NCBI GenBank assembly: GCA_949130495.1
Contig: OX422220.1
Coordinates: 11,453,133 to 11,517,132 of the forward strand
Direction: 5' to 3'
Origin: Sambucus nigra
Taxonomy: Eukaryota > Streptophyta > Magnoliopsida > Dipsacales > Adoxaceae
DNA length: 64,000 bases
Positions within the stretch are counted from its first letter, which is position 1. Each line of letters begins with the position of its first letter. Below the pieces are notes generated by a model. That model was not told where the DNA came from. It saw only the letters and a program-made list of their open reading frames with translations, and did no database searches. Positions 59,096-64,000 of the stretch are shown here, in pieces. The position numbers were made by a program, and so were the translations under genes.

Positions 59096-60150
59096 TTAAC
59101 ATTTGTTTTGTAGTTTTGACAAATCGGGTAAGGATATTGCTTCTTTGTACGATTGAGGTTTATTTTCTACCAAATATGTTAGAAAATTCGGACCGAAGGA
59201 AGTTGAGGTTCTTGCTCTTTTACTACATCTTGGTTCATTCTCTATTAATGTGTGATCAATAGGTTGATGAGTACCACTTGTAGTAGTTTCATTTGTTCTT
59301 TTAGATGAACCAGATTCACGGGTTATGTTATACGGAAATTCATTTTCAAAAAATAAAGCGACCCTCGATTCAATGACCATATTTACATGAATATCAAAAA
59401 TCTTAGATTTACAAACTAAGAAACGATATGTGCTCCTATTAATAACATTATCGATGAACACACATGCAACGATCTTTGGTCCTATTTTTACCTTTTTAGG
59501 TTTTGGAACCATCACTTTGGCTATGCACCCCCACACTCGTAAATATTTATAGCAAGGTCGTCGACCTTTTCATAACTCATAAGGCGTCGTATGAGTTTTC
59601 TTGTGTGGTACTTTGTTAAGAATATAATTATCAGATAATAAGGCTTCCCGCCACAAGTTCTAGGGAGCTCTGAACTTATCAACATAGAGTTCATCATCTC
59701 CTTAAATGTACGATTTTTGCGTTCAACAATACCATTCGATTGAGGAGAATAAGGAGCGGTGGTTTGATGGATAATTTCATGTTCGGAACAAAATTCCTCA
59801 AAAGGAAATTCATATTCACCTCCTCTATCACTCCTCATAGCCTTTATCTTTTTGCTTAATTGATTCTCAACTTCATTTTTATATTGTATAAATGCATCAA
59901 TAGCCTCATCTTTACTATGTAAAAAATATATATAGCAATATTTTGTGCAATCATCAATAAAAGTAATAAAGTACTTTTTTCCACCTCTAGTTTGTAAAAA
60001 GTTTTAATCACAAATATCCATGTGAATTAAATCTACCAGTTCGGTGATCCTTTTAATGGAATGAAAAGGTAATCTAGCTAATTTTGATTCCACACAAATA
60101 TCACATTTATGATTTTTATCAACATTAAATTTTGGCAAAAAATCCAAGTT
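59096..60150 (-). pseudogene. Copia integrase (truncated element)
   Basis: From the N-terminal side: remnants of the zinc finger (near 60100), the core with KKYFITFIDDCTKYCYIYFL, then MRSDRGGEYEF with the second Asp and QSNGIVERKNRTFKEMM with the catalytic Glu kept. The C-terminal part (WGCIAKVMVPKPKKVKIGPK, FLVCKSKIF) follows a stop or shift near 59530. Other defects are a stop near 60003 and local frame slips. Confidence 0.82.
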
Positions 60151-60249
60151 AATTAATCTATGCAGGTATCATAATTAACATGTCCTAATCTAGCATGCCA
60201 AGTATTAGAAGACTCAGTCACGTAAGTAGAACTAGCAATTTAATTCATT

Positions 60250-60600
60250 GGGGATACCTTAGGCATCAAAGTCATTACATTCATTTTAAAAGAGCCCCTC
60301 AAACAGGCAACCCTTTCCTGCATACACATCATTTTTGGACAACACAAACTTATTAGAAACAAACACAAGCTTAAACCCATTATTGTTTAAAAACGATTCG
60401 AAAATTAAATTTCTACGGATTTCAGGCACGTGCAGCACATTGTTAAGAGTAAGATCCGTTCCCGAAGTCATCTTCAGAATAATCTTTACTTGCCCCACGA
60501 CTTTAGAACTTGAAAAGTTCCCCATAAATAGGGTCTCCTCATTTTCAAAGCCTTATAAGTTGTAAGCATCCATTTATTTGCACAAATGTGGTGTGTAAAC
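60250..60600 (-). pseudogene. Copia protease remnant
   Basis: WVDTRFTTHLCK near 60580 stands where relatives read WVDTGATRHIC, so the Gly of the DTG active site is lost. Downstream, TLNNVLHVPEIRRNLIF (60400-60450) is the usual beta-strand motif of this domain. Stops lie between gag and this part. Confidence 0.75.
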
Positions 60601-60614
60601 CTAGTGTCCACCCA

Positions 60615-61567
60615 TCATTCCTTGATATTTACTAGCAAATTGCATTCAGAGACAACAAAAGAAAGATTTATGTCTATGATAACATCATAAATGTTCTCAC
60701 CCTCTGTCACATTTTCTTGAGCATTATTCTTTTTAGCATTCTTTGGTTTGCGACACTCGCTTGAGCGGTGTCCTGGCTCGTCGCAATTGTAGCATATGCC
60801 TTTGAACTTCTTTTTTTGTTTAGATGGGCCTTCACCGTCACGCTTACGTTTGGATTTAGGACCTTCAACCACATGATCCTTGGACTCCATGATGTTCTTC
60901 CCACTTTTCTTTTGAGATTCACGATTTTCTTCTTCAATCCGTAGTCGTACTACCAATTCTTCAACATTCATCTCCTTGCGTTTGTGCTTAAGATAATTTT
61001 TGAACAAATTCCAAGATGGAGGAAAATTTTCAATTATCGCCGCCATTTGAATAGTGTCACTGACTAGCATTCCTTCAACATGAATGTCATGAAGAGTAAC
61101 TTGAAGTATTTGAACTTGTGCAATAATCAGCTTGGAGTCAACCATTTTTAAGTATAGAAAATGGCCTACGATGAATGTCTTCATACCCGCATCTTCAGTT
61201 TTGTACTTCTTCTCCAAGGAATTCCATAATTCCTCAATGGTTGCCACGGTGTTGTACACATGGTACAACGTCTTGTCCAAGTGTGTTAGGATGTAGTTTC
61301 GGCACAAAAAGTCAAAATGTTTCCAAGCTTCCACGGAAGAAATTTTTTCAGTTTCATCTCCTTCTTGCAAAGAGGGACAATCATCATAAATGAAACTTAC
61401 CAATTGGAAGGTTGTGAGATAAAATTACATCTTTCTTTGCCATCCCTTGAAATCGGCCTCGAAATTTTTTTCCGATTTCTTCTCATGTGGCATGTTCACG
61501 GGGCAACAATAATTGTATGTGTCACATTCACGGTTGGTGGGACTGTGTTCGTACTTTGTGATTCCAT
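60615..61567 (-). pseudogene. Copia gag (long open frame, 5' end frameshifted)
   Basis: The likely original start is ATG at 61565-61567 (MESQSTNTVPPTVNVTHTII). A frame change near 61498 and a stop near 61422 separate it from an open stretch of 262 codons. That stretch holds the UBN2-type gag domain (AWKHFDFLCRNYILTHL, TIEELWNSLEKKYKTED), the helix ENFPPSWNLFKNYLKHKR and an intact CCHC knuckle CYNCDEPGHRSSEC at about 60750-60800 after a Lys-rich segment. It looks like a gene because the frame is open, but it belongs to the retroelement. Confidence 0.88.
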
Positions 61568-62299
61568 TTCTGTTACAAAAATATATTTTTTATTAATGAT
61601 ATAATTCATTCATAATGAACTTATCAAAACATAATGCAAAATTCTATGCACCAATTTCCTCAAAATACAACTAAGACCAAATGAATTCTAACAAGAGTTC
61701 TAAGATATTAAACAATATTTGAGTTTCTTTAACACAAAATTAAACTAAAATATTAAACACTAGTTTTTACTAATCTAAATTAAGAGAAATTCTATGTCAA
61801 AGTTTTTAATATTGAAAAAATATCGTACAAAACAGAATACGTTAAATAGTGTAGAAAATGAATTTTCTGTAACACTAGTTGTTTTATTAAATTTCTGTAA
61901 TAAAACAATAATTTATTAATTTTTCTGTAAAACATATTTATTTGACAGTAATAAACTTTAGTAATTCAAAATTATTCTGTATACATTATAAACAATAGAA
62001 AAAAAACTAAATTTGTCTTAAGATTGTTATGTTTACCATTTAATTCAAACAATAATACAGAATTACAAATTACAAAAATAAAATGATATTATAGAAAATA
62101 AAACTTACTTGATTTTGCAGAAATAATAATAGAAACAGAAATAATAATAGAAACAGAAAAGATATCTGAGCCCTGTGTTATGCCACAGTGTCCGTAAGAC
62201 AAATTTATTCCCTCCAAGTGCTTAAAGGTTGATGAATAATTGTCTCCCAAGATAGAACGGATTTTCGGATTAAACAAGTAGCACAACAATGTATAATCC

Positions 62300-64000
62300 C
62301 AGCGAACACAATTCTGTGTGTTTACTCAACCAAAAAGTATAACTAATGGTAATGAACTGAATGCAGGAATGCAGAAAACGTTTTTCTGAAACTAGAACAG
62401 CATTTCGGGTTGGGCATAAATGTAGGGTGATTTTTTTGCATTAGTGATAACTATGCTTTTTGGGTATGTGTATGTGTCGTTGTTGTTGAAAGCCAAGTTA
62501 GTCAAAACCTCAAATACCTACAAATAATAATAAACTCAAGTGTAGAGGTAAGTAAGCGTATCAATCCACTTTCTAGGGAGTAAGCTAGAGACAAATTCAA
62601 TTGTAATTCACTATTTATTTTCTTTTTGTTCTTTTTCACTTTTCTAATTTTTTTTAGCTTTTTCAATATTAAAACAATAGGGTGAGGTGAGATCTAAACT
62701 AAACTAAACTAAATGAAAATAACTAACTAGAAATTTACTAAAATGAAAAATAAAGTCTAACACTAAAATAAAAGATAAAGTGAGGAAAATAATTGTGAGA
62801 ATAATCAAGGAGTGGGATTACACCACAAATTTTAATTATTCTAATTAATTAATTCAATTATTTGAATTCTCCCAAATTAATATTAAAATTACAAACCAAC
62901 TCTCGTTGCAAGTGTAATTAGAATAGTAATCTTTTAGAAAATTAAAATTAACACCTCACAACTCTAGAAAATTAGATCAACACTCCTTTTAATTAATCAC
63001 CCGCTAGGATCGATCAATTAGAATTTATGTCAATCTTAGAAATTAAATTTAGAGTTGAAATTCAAATGATAATACCCCACTTAAGAAACCCCTATCTCTA
63101 GTTCGAATCTAAAATGGGTATTATCACTAGAATTTCGATTTTCTCTCGAAAATCATTTACCCTCTCTCGAGGCGTAAATCTAAGGGTGAGGGATCAAAAT
63201 TAACATTCAAAGGGATATTTCAAGTAAGCAAACTAATTAAACTAAAATAATATCAAATAAGGGTTTCACCCCACCCCTTGAAAGGGGTTTTAGCCTAACA
63301 TGGTATGAAATATGACAAATTAATAATCAAAGGCATAAACAAATAAAATAGAAGGGTAAGAGGACAAATCTTCAAACAAGTCTCCTTGATTTGCAAAATT
63401 GGACTCTAATCCTCCATTAAAAGTGAGCAACATCCATTCAAAGTGAGCTTTCCACCGTATTCAATTACATACAAACACTCATTTGAATCACTCAACAATT
63501 AATTTCTCACAAATATCTAAAAAAATAAAAACAAAAATTATTTACAAAAATATTCTACCTAATTTATTTTCTAAACTAACCTATCTCTCTCTCTAGAATT
63601 TTCTCTCTACTTCTTTTGATTATTGTCTTTGAAAGAGCATGGTCTTCTTTTATATCCAAATGGAGCTAAGGGGCATAATTGGAAAATGGCTAGAGGTGCA
63701 TGTGTTTTGGGTGAGGTCATGGGGGTAGAGGGAGTGAGGTGATTTGAGAATAAAAACTGATTTGGTGAAAGGGTATTTTTGGGTAATAGGTAAAGAAGGT
63801 TGTTGGGGTTGGTTATCGGATAAAAAGTGTTTGTTTGGGGGTATAATGGGTATTGGAACTTAAAAGGTTTAATTAGGCACATGGGGGTTATTTGGTTTTG
63901 GAATTTGGCAGATGAATGTCGTGGCTTGCTTGGCCTTGGAAATAAAGGTAAATGGGAAATGGGTTTGGGTTTTGATTCCTGGTTTGGAAAATGGGTTTCA
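62300..64000. other. Non-coding, AT-rich, possible retroelement tail
   Basis: No supported gene. The stretch from about 62510 (CAAGTGTAGAGGTAAGTAAG) resembles non-coding sequence found in some plant gypsy elements, but I cannot confirm it. The minus frame 63607-63882 is low-complexity (Pro/Asn/Leu-rich) and taken as chance. Confidence 0.45.

Larger units (their letters stand above)
59096..62300 (-). mobile_element. Truncated Ty1/copia element lacking reverse transcriptase
   Basis: Minus-strand leader (about 61568-62300), gag (60615-61567), protease remnant (60250-60600) and integrase (59096-60150), then nothing. The translation stops in the integrase-RT linker (YLVENKPQSYKEAISLPD), so RT, RNase H and the 3' LTR are missing. 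The leader contains a stretch ending GTGGCATAACACAGGG that resembles the R/U5 part of plant copia elements. No canonical primer site or LTR edges were seen. Confidence 0.82.

Noticed and set aside
60615..61403. 262-codon zinc-knuckle protein as a host gene
   Set aside because: Domain order, upstream leader and adjoining protease and integrase remnants show it is copia gag.
1..64000. tRNA, rRNA or known non-coding RNA genes
   Set aside because: Scanning by eye gave no cloverleaf or rRNA-like segments. The tRNA-like matches found are retroelement primer sites.

Overview
This window is plant nuclear DNA. It is AT-rich and repeat-dominated, and holds no intact host gene that I can support. The evidence is chromodomain-bearing Ty3/gypsy elements of the Tekay/Del type, a SIRE-like Ty1/copia element, Helitron and hAT termini of plant type, and a broken F-box/LRR/FBD gene, a family characteristic of plants (most likely a eudicot). 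The species cannot be told from the sequence alone.

Layout. 1-8406: a minus-strand Tekay-like gypsy element. Its 3' LTR is cut by the window start, and its gag-pol is killed by about 15 nonsense codons but only one clear frameshift. 8407-9827: unassigned, with one 165-codon open minus frame. 9828-34696: a nest. A minus-strand gypsy element (3' LTR 9828-12928, internal remnants 12929-13971 and 32317-32660) was hit by a SIRE-like copia element (13972-32311, 5-bp target duplication ATAAG). That copia was hit inside its integrase gene by a second Tekay-like gypsy element (17814-27316, target duplication TATAT). To the right, 32755-35400 is the decayed 3' end of another gypsy element in the opposite orientation, with a truncated LTR.

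35400-39499 is intergenic, with a foldback repeat, a C-rich/G-rich block and an LTR fragment. 39500-41341 is an F-box/LRR/FBD pseudogene on the minus strand. A Helitron (41381-48333) lies about 40 bp upstream of its retained splice acceptor. The Helitron carries a solo LTR (41770-44821), a non-autonomous hAT element (44946-45984), a foldback element and a palindromic MITE. 51719-55032 is another solo LTR with an internal 59-bp tandem array. 56039-58950 holds three small DNA transposons. 59096-62300 is a minus-strand copia element that lacks reverse transcriptase. The remainder to 64000 is non-coding.

How it fits together: the gypsy LTRs at 1, 5419, 9828, 34697, 41770 and 51719 are relatives (start TGTAA, most ending GGGTGTCACA). 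They share several islands of sequence inside otherwise diverged LTRs: clusters of the palindrome TCGATCGA, a (TA)n tract at a similar place, a 20-bp block after a splice-acceptor-like site, and an AGGCAAGT motif. These islands are the most interesting unexplained signal here. All base counts and percentages are by eye.
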